Shown one piece after another: positions 26,341 to 33,697 of a stretch of DNA of 64,000 bases. Below the pieces are notes generated by a model that ran no database searches, was not told where the DNA came from, and worked only from the letters and a program-made list of their open reading frames with translations. A program made the position numbers and the translations under genes. How positions within the stretch are numbered: the stretch's first letter is position 1; each line of letters starts with the position of its first letter. The DNA comes from Porphyromonas catoniae ATCC 51270 (lineage in GTDB: Bacteria; Bacteroidota; Bacteroidia; Bacteroidales; Porphyromonadaceae): NCBI RefSeq assembly GCF_000565015.1, contig NZ_JDFF01000008.1:1-64000 (forward strand), read 5' to 3'.

Positions 26341-27432
26341 CTATAGGGAGATTACGGAGACAATGATGCTCTCTGTACGGGTCATCTTAGAGCCATCAAA
26401 GCCGAGGTAGATGTGTCGACCATAGGGCTGCATAAAGTCTCGTAGGAACGTTGCGGCATGGAGCGTCCCATAGCCATGGTGGAGGAAGGAGATCTCGATA
26501 CGTGCCTTGTTGACATCCATCATGGGGTGCTGTGCTGCTGAGAGGAGCAGACCAGAACCTTGAGGTGTAAGCGTTACGGACTGAAGAACACCCTTTTGCC
26601 AGGAGACCGTCGACTTGCTTACGTAGGGGTTGATGTCGATCTTACATGAGCCGATCACCTGATTTGGAAGACACTCCCAACCATAAGCATTGATATTTGG
26701 ATACTTCTCCTCTCCTCGGTCGGTATGATCGTCGGGATGCTTGAATACACGGCGGTAGCGTACGCCATGGCGTGTTTCGAGCTCTTGCAGGAAGCTCTTT
26801 GTAGACTGATCGAGGAGACGGGTCGTGAGGTAGGCGTTATCTAGCTCATCAAGGCTCATAGGGACGTTAGGGGCGTTGTGGGTAGCCGTGAAGAGGATCT
26901 TACGCCCGAGCCATTCAAAGTCTAGGTCATTGCTTGTGAGTATTAGTTTGCCTGTGTCGTTGGACACCTCCCACGTATCTTGTGCAGTATTCAGGTGAGC
27001 AAGCTGAGCGAGGGTGTAGAAGCCCTCGGAGTGGATGTTATTGGAGTCACGAGACATCACAAGCCCAATAGCGCCAGCTGTTCCCTTGGGGGCAACGTAG
27101 GCAGTCTTGTAGGTGCGTGCTGCCTTGTAGACGTCATCGGGCGTCTGAATATCCACCTTCTTCTCTCGGAGGCAAATGCTGTACTCTGTGTCGTTTTCGA
27201 GGGCATCCTCGAGTACTTCTATGGTGATAAGCTCATCAGCATAGAGGAGTATCCCCTCATCCTCCATACTTGGGGAATAGAGCACCCAGGGGCGATTGTA
27301 TCCCACGATCCTTGATAGCTCATGGAGCTGACGGATCTGGTCTTGAGTGAAGTCGAGTGTCTCGGTGGAGAGGGGATATTGCCCGACCTCTCCAGCACCA
27401 TTGGTTGCGGTGCGGTAGTTGGCGGTATGCAT
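26341..27432 (-). CDS. Phage protein of the tail-tip region, unknown
   Basis: The 363-residue protein has no family I recognise. It has mixed alpha/beta character and no membrane segment or signal peptide. It lies downstream of the baseplate genes and a small membrane protein, where tailed phages keep tail fibre or host-contact genes. A receptor-contact or fibre role is a guess from position. Motifs seen include FTQDQIRQLHELSRIVGYNRPWVLYSPS near the N-terminus and HHGYGTLHAATFLRDFMQPYGRHIYLGFDG near the C-terminus. Confidence 0.6.
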   Translation of the reverse strand: MHTANYRTATNGAGEVGQYPLSTETLDFTQDQIRQLHELSRIVGYNRPWVLYSPSMEDEGILLYADELITIEVLEDALENDTEYSICLREKKVDIQTPDDVYKAARTYKTAYVAPKGTAGAIGLVMSRDSNNIHSEGFYTLAQLAHLNTAQDTWEVSNDTGKLILTSNDLDFEWLGRKILFTATHNAPNVPMSLDELDNAYLTTRLLDQSTKSFLQELETRHGVRYRRVFKHPDDHTDRGEEKYPNINAYGWECLPNQVIGSCKIDINPYVSKSTVSWQKGVLQSVTLTPQGSGLLLSAAQHPMMDVNKARIEISFLHHGYGTLHAATFLRDFMQPYGRHIYLGFDGSKMTRTESIIVSVISL

Positions 27433-27457
27433 AAGTTAATCAGTGATTAAATAGTGA

Positions 27458-27964
27458 TTACGGCTTGCTTAATCGGATGTAGATGGGGTGCTTGGTTGGG
27501 AGTCGATACTGGTCGACAAGCCACTGCACCTCAGAGAGCTTGGTGTCGTAGATATCCTGGGGTACGTAGACCACAAAGGAGGAGGGGTCAGTGCCGTGGT
27601 TCTCGCTACCTGTGATGAGTACCTTGCGGTTACCCTCGGGGTAGGCTACGGGGACGTTGGTTCGCTTCTCACTGTGGGTGTAGATGACCGTACCACGACG
27701 TTTGACGTCCTCGATGCGGTAATGTAGCCCTAGAGATGAGGGGTATTGCTCCTCAAGGACTCCAAGGAGGGAGCACACCTGTCCGTTGTGCTGGAGCTTG
27801 TAGAAGTCACGCAGGCGTGCCTGAAAGAAGCGATGGTATAGCCAGATGAGGGGTGCGATGCTAGCAAGGAGGAGCGAAATAATAAGAGGCTTACGCAAGA
27901 AAGAGGGTAAGGCATCGGAGACAATCTTACGCCAGTCGATCCTATAGGCTTGTTGTGGTGTCAT
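27458..27964 (-). CDS. Phage membrane-anchored protein, unknown
   Basis: The 168-residue protein has a single hydrophobic segment near the N-terminus (about residues 27-45, PLIISLLLASIAPLIWLY) followed by a soluble domain. Its start overlaps the end of the baseplate J-like gene by 23 bases, so the two are coupled. The function is not recognised. The topology would fit a membrane-associated accessory or superinfection-related protein, but this is only a possibility. Confidence 0.6.
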   Translation of the reverse strand: MTPQQAYRIDWRKIVSDALPSFLRKPLIISLLLASIAPLIWLYHRFFQARLRDFYKLQHNGQVCSLLGVLEEQYPSSLGLHYRIEDVKRRGTVIYTHSEKRTNVPVAYPEGNRKVLITGSENHGTDPSSFVVYVPQDIYDTKLSEVQWLVDQYRLPTKHPIYIRLSKP

Positions 27965-28811
27965 AGGGCTTGTAGTTGATGGTGAGGGAGTCGATATTGT
28001 AGTACCCTGAGCGTGGGCGGTGGTAGCCTGAGATAGGCTGCCAGTTATTCGTCTCCGCTGGTGTGGCAGTAGCAGAGATGACCACGGTAGCCTCTACCCC
28101 CGAGATGCTGGAGAGGGCAATCACAAGGTCAGAGGGTCGGAATACGCCATCGAAGGGGAGGGTCGTGATGTTGGTCTCGACCGCCTTGCGTATCTCCTCT
28201 TGACGCTCATCGGAGGGCGCACCCGAGATAGAGAGCAACGTAGGCTGTACGTAGACCTCAAGGGCGAGGCGGAGCTTATCGCCTGCTGCGGAGATAATGC
28301 GAATAGATACCCCTGCGTCCTTGACTTGGTGGATATAAGCACGGAAGGGGTCAAGGATCGTATTTGGCAGGATGGTAGGCTTACCCTTATCATCCGCTCC
28401 TGCCACCTTAAGGTAGACGACTGCCCCATACTCCGAAGCGACAGCGTAGCGGATGACTCGAGCCTCTTCGATTTGCTCTGGGGAGAGGGCAGAAGTGTCG
28501 TACTTATCGCTGTAAGGCAGGAGGGCGTAGCCGTGAAGGTAGGCTTTCGCCTTTCGGGCGTACCAGCGGAGGGTGTGGGGCTCAGCTTCGGCAACTAGCT
28601 CCTTGACGTCCTCGCGGTGCTTGTCGAAGAGCTCTTCGAGGGCGTGGATGGCGGAGGCAAAGACCCAGAAGAGGATGGACTCGAGGGAGACCTTACTGAA
28701 CTGCTCCTCGTAGGTCTTGCCAGGGATGAGCTTGTAGCCAGCTTGTATGGTGGGGTCAGCGATGAATGCTTCGCTGATGGAGCGGCGGATGTCTTGTGTG
28801 GAGCGTGCCAT
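27942..28811 (-). CDS. Baseplate J-like protein
   Basis: The 289-residue protein fits the baseplate J family (Mu gp47, P2 gpJ), which forms the wedge of contractile-tail baseplates. The N-terminal helical part (RSISEAFIADPTIQAGYKL...FWVFASAIHALEELFDKH) is followed by a beta-rich domain (EYGAVVYLKVAGADDKGKPTILP) and a C-terminal domain with DGVFRPSDLVIALSSISGVEATVVIS. It follows the gp25/W-like gene by 12 bases, the usual wedge order. Confidence 0.75.
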   Translation of the reverse strand: MARSTQDIRRSISEAFIADPTIQAGYKLIPGKTYEEQFSKVSLESILFWVFASAIHALEELFDKHREDVKELVAEAEPHTLRWYARKAKAYLHGYALLPYSDKYDTSALSPEQIEEARVIRYAVASEYGAVVYLKVAGADDKGKPTILPNTILDPFRAYIHQVKDAGVSIRIISAAGDKLRLALEVYVQPTLLSISGAPSDERQEEIRKAVETNITTLPFDGVFRPSDLVIALSSISGVEATVVISATATPAETNNWQPISGYHRPRSGYYNIDSLTINYKPYDTTTSL

Positions 28812-28823
28812 AATATGAATATG

Positions 28824-29108
28824 TTAGTCCTTGAATATGATGCCGTAGCCCTCCGTGGTGGGGACGATGCGCTCGGCTGGGATGATGCAGTACTGCATCA
28901 TCTTGAGGGCGGAGGTGGGGAACATCGGGTCGTAGGGTGCGCCAAGCATGCGACGCACAGCAAGCCCCAGCGTGGGGTACTCGCCGAACGAGCCAGGGAC
29001 ACCCTCGAGGAGAAATTGGGCAGTCTGCTCTCGTACCTCGCCAAGAGTCATGTGTCCCTCGGGGAGGTAGAGGTCGCCTGTGGTGTGGTCAATCTGTATA
29101 CCTATCAT
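28824..29108 (-). CDS. Baseplate wedge protein, gp25/gpW-like
   Basis: The start chosen is ATG 29108 (MIGIQIDHTTGDLYLPEGHMTLGEV), giving 94 residues; a longer in-frame version would overlap the upstream gene heavily. Size, position just before the J-like gene, and the pattern of a short beta hairpin followed by a helical core (LKMMQYCIIPAERIVPTTEGYGIIF) suit a small wedge protein like Mu gp46 or T4 gp25. The family assignment is tentative. Confidence 0.6.
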   Translation of the reverse strand: MIGIQIDHTTGDLYLPEGHMTLGEVREQTAQFLLEGVPGSFGEYPTLGLAVRRMLGAPYDPMFPTSALKMMQYCIIPAERIVPTTEGYGIIFKD

Positions 29109-29122
29109 AATACCTTGTGTGG

Positions 29123-29674
29123 CTAGTGTTTCACCTTTGTGTCTTCGTAGTCTCTGCGCTGACTGAGCTGTAATTGTTGCCCAGCCCATGAGGCGACGGA
29201 GGCTTTGAGGGCTACGCCTCCATCCTGCGGGACGGGCGTCCAAGAGGAGAGGGCTTGCTTGAGGGCGTTGAGGTCACGCTCAAGGGTGTTGAGCTTACTG
29301 GTGAGGTCAGCAATATTAATGAGTCCGCCAAGCTTGCCCTCATTCAGCGTAATGCCGTCTTTTGTGACCTCGATGCGCTGGTCGCCTATTTGCAGCTCGA
29401 GGGCGTCGAGCTCATCCGAGAGGAGGGTGACGCCTGCTTCACCACCGTCCACTAAGCCCACGATAACAAGACTACCCACCTTGGGGAAGAGGGTAAGCCC
29501 TTGCGTTCCCTCTCCATCGGCTTGCAGCGTGCAGCCGAGGATGGGTGCTGACTCATCGAGGGGCTGGCAGTCGATGGTGCGTGTGGCTCGGTCGACGCTG
29601 GTGACTTCACTGAACTTGAGGGTCGAGACGCCACGCCCTGCGAGCTGTTTGACTAAGGAGGCTATTTCACTCAT
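29123..29674 (-). CDS. Baseplate spike/assembly protein, gpV/gp45-like
   Basis: The start chosen is ATG 29674 (MSEIASLVKQLAGRG), giving 183 residues; the upstream in-frame extension consists of translated intergenic repeats. An OB-like domain (GCTLQADGEGTQGLTLFPKVGSLVIVGLVDGGEAGVTLLSDEL) is typical of Mu gp45 / P2 gpV central spike proteins. A heptad-like segment (LTSKLNTLERDLNALKQAL) could trimerise. It sits between the late-control D-like hub gene and the wedge genes, the normal order. Confidence 0.7.
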   Translation of the reverse strand: MSEIASLVKQLAGRGVSTLKFSEVTSVDRATRTIDCQPLDESAPILGCTLQADGEGTQGLTLFPKVGSLVIVGLVDGGEAGVTLLSDELDALELQIGDQRIEVTKDGITLNEGKLGGLINIADLTSKLNTLERDLNALKQALSSWTPVPQDGGVALKASVASWAGQQLQLSQRRDYEDTKVKH

Positions 29675-29737
29675 AGTTTTTTGCCTGTTTATCGGATGCT
29701 TTAGGGGGTCAAAAAAAGGGGCATAAGGGTCGCCGTA

Positions 29738-29799
29738 GAAACCCATATACCTTTTTGCAAAAACCATATACCTTTTTACGGAAACCCATATGGGTTTTC
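29738..29799. repeat. Three tandem CCATATACC/CCATATGGG repeats
   Basis: Units at 29738-29756, 29759-29777 and 29781-29799 read about GAAACCCATATACCTTTTT, with a period of 21-22 bp. The third unit becomes a perfect 16-bp palindrome, AAACCCATATGGGTTT, at 29782-29797. They fill the 170-base gap between the hub gene and the spike gene, the largest gap in the tail block. A regulatory or insertion-remnant role is possible; none is proven. Confidence 0.75.
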
Positions 29800-29844
29800 T
29801 GCAGACCACTTTTAGGGGGGATTTGCATATATACTTCTACGTTG

Positions 29845-30819
29845 TTATTCGGCTACGCGGTAGCCGAGGGTGACCTCTTGGCGGATGCCGTCTGCGCCGT
29901 ACTTGATGACGACCTTCTGGGCTTGGTAGACGCCCATGCGCTTACCTTCGATACGGATGCCTATGTGGTCGAGTTTGTCGATGAGCTGACCTCCGAAGGT
30001 GGTGACACTGCCCGTTAAGCCGTCGCGCTTGAGCCGCTGTAGTTCCTGCTCTGCCCACTTACGTAGCTCGCCTTCAGTCTTATTGTAGGTGTGGAGGGTG
30101 CGTAGCTCTCCGTCCTTGTCGCCAATTTCGACCTTAAGCTTCTTCTGCTTCTTCCTGCCCTCAGGCTGGATGGAGATTGCCTTAACCTTAATGCGAAGGG
30201 TATCGGCGTGCTGTTCTTTCAGCTGACTATCGCTGATGAGGTTAATACCCGTCGAGATAACCTGACGGCTCGCAGATCCTTCTGCGTGGTCAAAGACAAC
30301 ACCAGCGTACAGCACTGCCTCGCCCGACTCATACCTAAAAAAACTACGGATACCTTGCTCTTTGAGTTCACCTAGGAGGCTCGCGACGTTGTCTGCTTTG
30401 ACGCGGTATGCTCCGAGGCTTTGCTCCCCCAGCACACGAATAGGCGTGGTAATACCCTGGTCGCGTAGGAGCTGCTCGATGGTAGCCGAGCGGTAAGCCT
30501 TAGGCACGGCGGGCTGGGTCTTAAGCTTGTACATCTCGTCTTCGCACTCGAGGACAACGGGCGTCTTAAAGCCAATCTCGCGGATATAGCCCACGAAGGC
30601 AAGCTGTAGGTTGCCGTCATAGCCGAGGGAGACGCGCACCTTGTCGCCACGGCGGAGGGGGATGCCCTCCTTGTGATCCCAGAGCATGCGCTTAGGGAGG
30701 GTGAGCTTGCAGGTGTCGGTCAGCTCTTCGGTCGATCGCTCAATCTCGCAGGCGGTAATCTTATCGATCACCCACTTGCGATCGCTCTCGATTTCCACGC
30801 GGGCAGTTAGTCGGTACAT
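29845..30819 (-). CDS. Phage late control D / baseplate hub protein
   Basis: The start chosen is ATG 30819 (MYRLTARVEIES), giving 324 residues; a TTG nine bases earlier is possible. The protein matches the D/gp44/gp27-like hub family: an N-terminal beta-barrel (RRGDKVRVSLGYDGNLQLAFVGYIREIGF), then a helical insertion (ATIEQLLRDQGI), and a C-terminal part with GQLIDKLDHIGIRIEGKRMGVYQAQKVVIKYG. In contractile tails this trimer links the tube to the spike. Its place directly before the spike gene supports the call. Confidence 0.75.
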   Translation of the reverse strand: MYRLTARVEIESDRKWVIDKITACEIERSTEELTDTCKLTLPKRMLWDHKEGIPLRRGDKVRVSLGYDGNLQLAFVGYIREIGFKTPVVLECEDEMYKLKTQPAVPKAYRSATIEQLLRDQGITTPIRVLGEQSLGAYRVKADNVASLLGELKEQGIRSFFRYESGEAVLYAGVVFDHAEGSASRQVISTGINLISDSQLKEQHADTLRIKVKAISIQPEGRKKQKKLKVEIGDKDGELRTLHTYNKTEGELRKWAEQELQRLKRDGLTGSVTTFGGQLIDKLDHIGIRIEGKRMGVYQAQKVVIKYGADGIRQEVTLGYRVAE

Positions 30820-30834
30820 GGCAGACAATAGATG

Positions 30835-31425
30835 TTAGTAATCGGTGCTGACGACGTTGTACTCGTTGTCGGAGAGGGCGGAGATCTCCAGCTCTTGGTA
30901 GTTGCTGGCGGTGTCCTGTGTGATGGAGACGCTACGTATGACGATGCGGTTGATGTCGAAGACATCGAAGAAGGCACTCTGCACCTGCAGGGGCTTATCG
31001 ACCTCGAGGTACTTACGTAGCTCACGGAGGGCATCCACGGGGTAGACGTCCGCCAGCTTGCCATCCTCTGTGCCTTGTAGCCCCACCACGATGTTGATAT
31101 CGTAGTCGCCGTTGCTGATGTACTCCTTGACTGTTCCCTGCATACCGACGACCTGCGTTGTGGTGATCTGCTTGGTGCGGGTCATGGCGACGACGGCATC
31201 TTGTAGCTCCAGCGTTGCACCATCATCAAGGCGTAGGCGCAGAGGGCAGAGCGTGTACCGCCCCTCCCAGTAGGCGGGGTCGGTGATGGGGGAAGCAACA
31301 GCAGAGGGGGTAAACTCGCCTGCTTCGCCGTGCTGAGGAAAACCGCCCTTGGGCTGGTTCGGGAAGCGATAGAGGAGTACCTTACCAGCGGAGAGGGCGA
31401 TGGGGACAATCGTATTGAGGGGCAT
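30835..31425 (-). CDS. Phage tail protein, DUF6046-like
   Basis: The 196-residue protein resembles small tail proteins of Bacteroides Mu-like phages (a DUF6046-type pattern with LQDAVVAMTRTKQITTTQVVGMQGTVKEYISNGDYDINIVVG). That stretch also resembles Mu gp43/LysM-class tail-tip proteins, which sit between the tape measure and the hub. It ends 15 bases before the hub start. The call rests on resemblance and position. Confidence 0.6.
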   Translation of the reverse strand: MPLNTIVPIALSAGKVLLYRFPNQPKGGFPQHGEAGEFTPSAVASPITDPAYWEGRYTLCPLRLRLDDGATLELQDAVVAMTRTKQITTTQVVGMQGTVKEYISNGDYDINIVVGLQGTEDGKLADVYPVDALRELRKYLEVDKPLQVQSAFFDVFDINRIVIRSVSITQDTASNYQELEISALSDNEYNVVSTDY

Positions 31426-31443
31426 AGCTGTTGGAGGACTGAA

Positions 31444-31914
31444 TTACTGGGCTTGTGAGCCGAGGATGGACTGAATGTAGAGGTCTTGATAGCCGACGAC
31501 CTTACGGACGAACTCGGGTGTCACCTCGGGGTCGATGGACATACGTAGCTCCATCCACCGCCCGAAGGCAGTGCAGACCTCGATGACGTCAACGACATTA
31601 GCCCGCTTGTCGAGCTTATCGATGGTGTCGGCAAAGCTCTTGAGGCTCTTGATCAGGCTCACGTGGTCGCTCACCTCGTCGCTCTGCTGCACCTTGGTGA
31701 TGAGCTTGTCGATGGAGAGGAGGAGCTTATTGATGAGCTGGGGGCGGGTGACGTTCTGGGCGGCACGTAGTTCACGCCAGCCGCCTGAAGCCGCCCAGCG
31801 GGAGATGGTCACCTCGGAGACGTTGAGGCGTGAGGCGATGGTCTTCTGGTCGTCGCCCTGCATGTAGAGGAGTCGGGCGTGTTCTTTCTTTTCTTCACGC
31901 TCTCGGGTAGTCAT
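31444..31914 (-). CDS. Terminase small subunit-like HTH protein
   Basis: The 156-residue protein has an N-terminal helix-turn-helix (YMQGDDQKTIASRLNVSEVTISRWAASGGW) and a C-terminal helical region (KRANVVDVIEVCTAFGRWMELRMSIDPEVTPEFVRKVVGYQDLYI). This is the pattern of small terminase subunits that recognise phage DNA for packaging. It lies about 10 kb from the large subunit gene and on the other strand, inside the tail block. Most phages keep the two adjacent. A transcription-regulator role cannot be excluded. Confidence 0.65.
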   Translation of the reverse strand: MTTREREEKKEHARLLYMQGDDQKTIASRLNVSEVTISRWAASGGWRELRAAQNVTRPQLINKLLLSIDKLITKVQQSDEVSDHVSLIKSLKSFADTIDKLDKRANVVDVIEVCTAFGRWMELRMSIDPEVTPEFVRKVVGYQDLYIQSILGSQAQ

Positions 31915-31959
31915 AGGATAGCAGTGTAGGGATAGGAGTATGAGGGAATAATACGGGGG

Positions 31960-32166
31960 CTACGGCTCGCTTGTCTCGGGGGCTGGCTCGTACCACTCGG
32001 GATGCCAGGACTGCTCAAGGGCGAGGGCGTCCTCTTCGTCAAGCAGCTCCAGCCCTTCGGCTTGCTCGGTGGGGAGGCGGAGGATCGCCCCGATGGTCTG
32101 GGTCTTGCGACAGACGTACATCTTGCCCTCGGGGGCAATGAGGCGGATGGATGGACTAGTACTCAT
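31960..32166 (-). CDS. Small phage protein, unknown
   Basis: The 68-residue acidic protein (MSTSPSIRLIAPEGKMYVCRKTQTIGAILRLP...) is preferred over an overlapping frame of similar length because it has a clean ATG and lies between the flanking genes without overlap. No family is recognised. Its position after the LRR-like gene suggests a tail accessory role. Confidence 0.5.
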   Translation of the reverse strand: MSTSPSIRLIAPEGKMYVCRKTQTIGAILRLPTEQAEGLELLDEEDALALEQSWHPEWYEPAPETSEP

Positions 32167-32199
32167 TATATAATAGGTGGTGGACGATGGGTGAAGTTG

Positions 32200-33135
32200 T
32201 TATCGATAGCTGATTGTCCAGCCCTTGGCGTTGGCTGCCTTACCGAGCTCTACCAGTTCCGAGGGGTGACGCTCGGTGAGCTTGCGGGAGAGGTAGATGG
32301 TCTTGCCCGTGACCTGCTGCGCCTCGGTGATGAGGTAGCGGACGCTCTCAAGGGAGAGGTGCGTGGACTGATGGAGGATGAGGTTGTCCTGGATGCCTTT
32401 GAGCCGTACCTCCTCGAGGGCGGGACACTCGGCGATGAAGCTGTTGAGGTTGGTGACCTTCGTGAGGTCGATGACGCCCGTAATCTCGCGGAGCTTGGTG
32501 CAGTAGTTAAATGCCCAAGCGGCGGAGGTGATCTTGTCGCCAAAGTGCGTCTCAAACCGCTCGATCTCGGGGCAGAGGTAGAGGATGGCTTCGATATTCC
32601 GCACGACGGGGAGCGCGCCGATTGTGAGGGACTGGAGCTGGGTGCACTGGGCAGCTAGGTAATTGACGTCTTCGCAAATAGGCGCGTCGCCAATCGTCAC
32701 CGACTGGATGTTGCTGCACTCTCGGACGAGGCTATCCATCTGAAGGCAGACGGGAAGGTCAGGGAGGACAAGCGCGCCACGGACGGCACGGCTCTCACGG
32801 AGGAGGCTATGAAGGGAGCTGGCACGCTCAATACCGATGACCTCGGGGGCTTCAAGGAGGTTTGGACACCGCCCAAAGAGCCACGCGAGCTTCACGGGCG
32901 AGTAGCTCCCCGCAATCGTGAGCTTCGGTAGTCGCTCCTGCGGGGTCTGGAAGAACTGCTGCTCCTTGTAGATCTCGACAAGGGGCGGGATCTCGGAGCG
33001 CACCTTCGGGGCGTAGGCTTCGAGGAGCGCGTCTTTGGGGAGGGAGACGCCACGCTCGGTGAGGGCTGTGCGGAGGTCTTGCTTGGCGCGGTAGATGCGC
33101 TCCCACTCTTGGGCTATGATTTCGGGGGTCTGCAT
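32200..33135 (-). CDS. Leucine-rich-repeat-like phage tail protein
   Basis: The start is ATG 33135 (MQTPEIIAQEWERIYRAKQDLR), three bases from the upstream stop, giving 311 residues. After a helical N-terminus, about six degenerate repeats follow the scheme 'C..L..L.IG..P.....' (for example CSNIQSVTIGDAPICEDVNYLAAQCTQLQSLTIGALPVV and CTKLREITGVIDLTKVTNLNSFIAECPALEEVRLKGI). This resembles BspA-type leucine-rich repeats. The neighbour upstream carries a collagen-like stub typical of tail appendages. A receptor-binding role is inferred. Confidence 0.6.
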   Translation of the reverse strand: MQTPEIIAQEWERIYRAKQDLRTALTERGVSLPKDALLEAYAPKVRSEIPPLVEIYKEQQFFQTPQERLPKLTIAGSYSPVKLAWLFGRCPNLLEAPEVIGIERASSLHSLLRESRAVRGALVLPDLPVCLQMDSLVRECSNIQSVTIGDAPICEDVNYLAAQCTQLQSLTIGALPVVRNIEAILYLCPEIERFETHFGDKITSAAWAFNYCTKLREITGVIDLTKVTNLNSFIAECPALEEVRLKGIQDNLILHQSTHLSLESVRYLITEAQQVTGKTIYLSRKLTERHPSELVELGKAANAKGWTISYR

Positions 33136-33137
33136 AA

Positions 33138-33683
33138 CTAGATACGTCTTAAGAGGTGGGCGAAGGCGAGGTAGCTGTCTGCCCACTCGGCTTCAGAGAG
33201 CTTAGGGTCGTCGGCGGTCGTCTCGAGGTAGTGGGTGTAGGCGTCCTTGCCTCGGTCGCCCTTTTCACCTTTGAGGGCTACGGCAAGGTCTGCCGTGATG
33301 GTAAATGCTTCGCTGGTGGCGACTCGGTGCAGGAGGGATCGGGGGATGACCTCACACGCCTCCACTCGGAGGGTGCGCTGGGTGTAGGTGGTTGCGTCGC
33401 CACCTGTGGGTAGGTAGCACGTCAGCTCAATATCCCACTTCCCTGGCTTCTGAAGAGGGGCGGTAAAGGCAATGTGTATTGCTGACCCCTCGACAACGAA
33501 TAGAGGGGTGACCGCCTCCCACCGCATGTAGGGGATGAGGCGCACAGCGATGTTGCGTGCTAGAGCGAAGTCCACCTTGCGCCGCTCTAGGGAGCTTGTG
33601 CCTGAGCTGTCGGGGAGGAGCAGCTCTTGGAGGTAGGGGATGAGGGTAAGGGTCGTGTCGTTGCCCTGTATGATCGTCTGCAT
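33138..33683 (-). CDS. Phage tail appendage protein with GEKGDRGKDAY stub
   Basis: The 181-residue protein has a beta-rich body (FVVEGSAIHIAFTAPLQKPGKWDIELTCYLPTGG). It ends with a short collagen-like GEKGDRGKDAYTHYLETTADDPKLSEAEWADSY segment. That tail is a common connector in Bacteroidota phage fibre and surface proteins. It lies between the tape measure and the LRR-like protein. It probably anchors or extends a tail fibre; no exact family was recognised. Confidence 0.6.
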   Translation of the reverse strand: MQTIIQGNDTTLTLIPYLQELLLPDSSGTSSLERRKVDFALARNIAVRLIPYMRWEAVTPLFVVEGSAIHIAFTAPLQKPGKWDIELTCYLPTGGDATTYTQRTLRVEACEVIPRSLLHRVATSEAFTITADLAVALKGEKGDRGKDAYTHYLETTADDPKLSEAEWADSYLAFAHLLRRI

Positions 33684-33697
33684 AGGGAGAGTAAGAG

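Noticed and set aside
32002-32658. 218-codon plus-strand frame over the LRR-like gene
   Set aside because: It is antisense to a better supported gene in the leftward operon.
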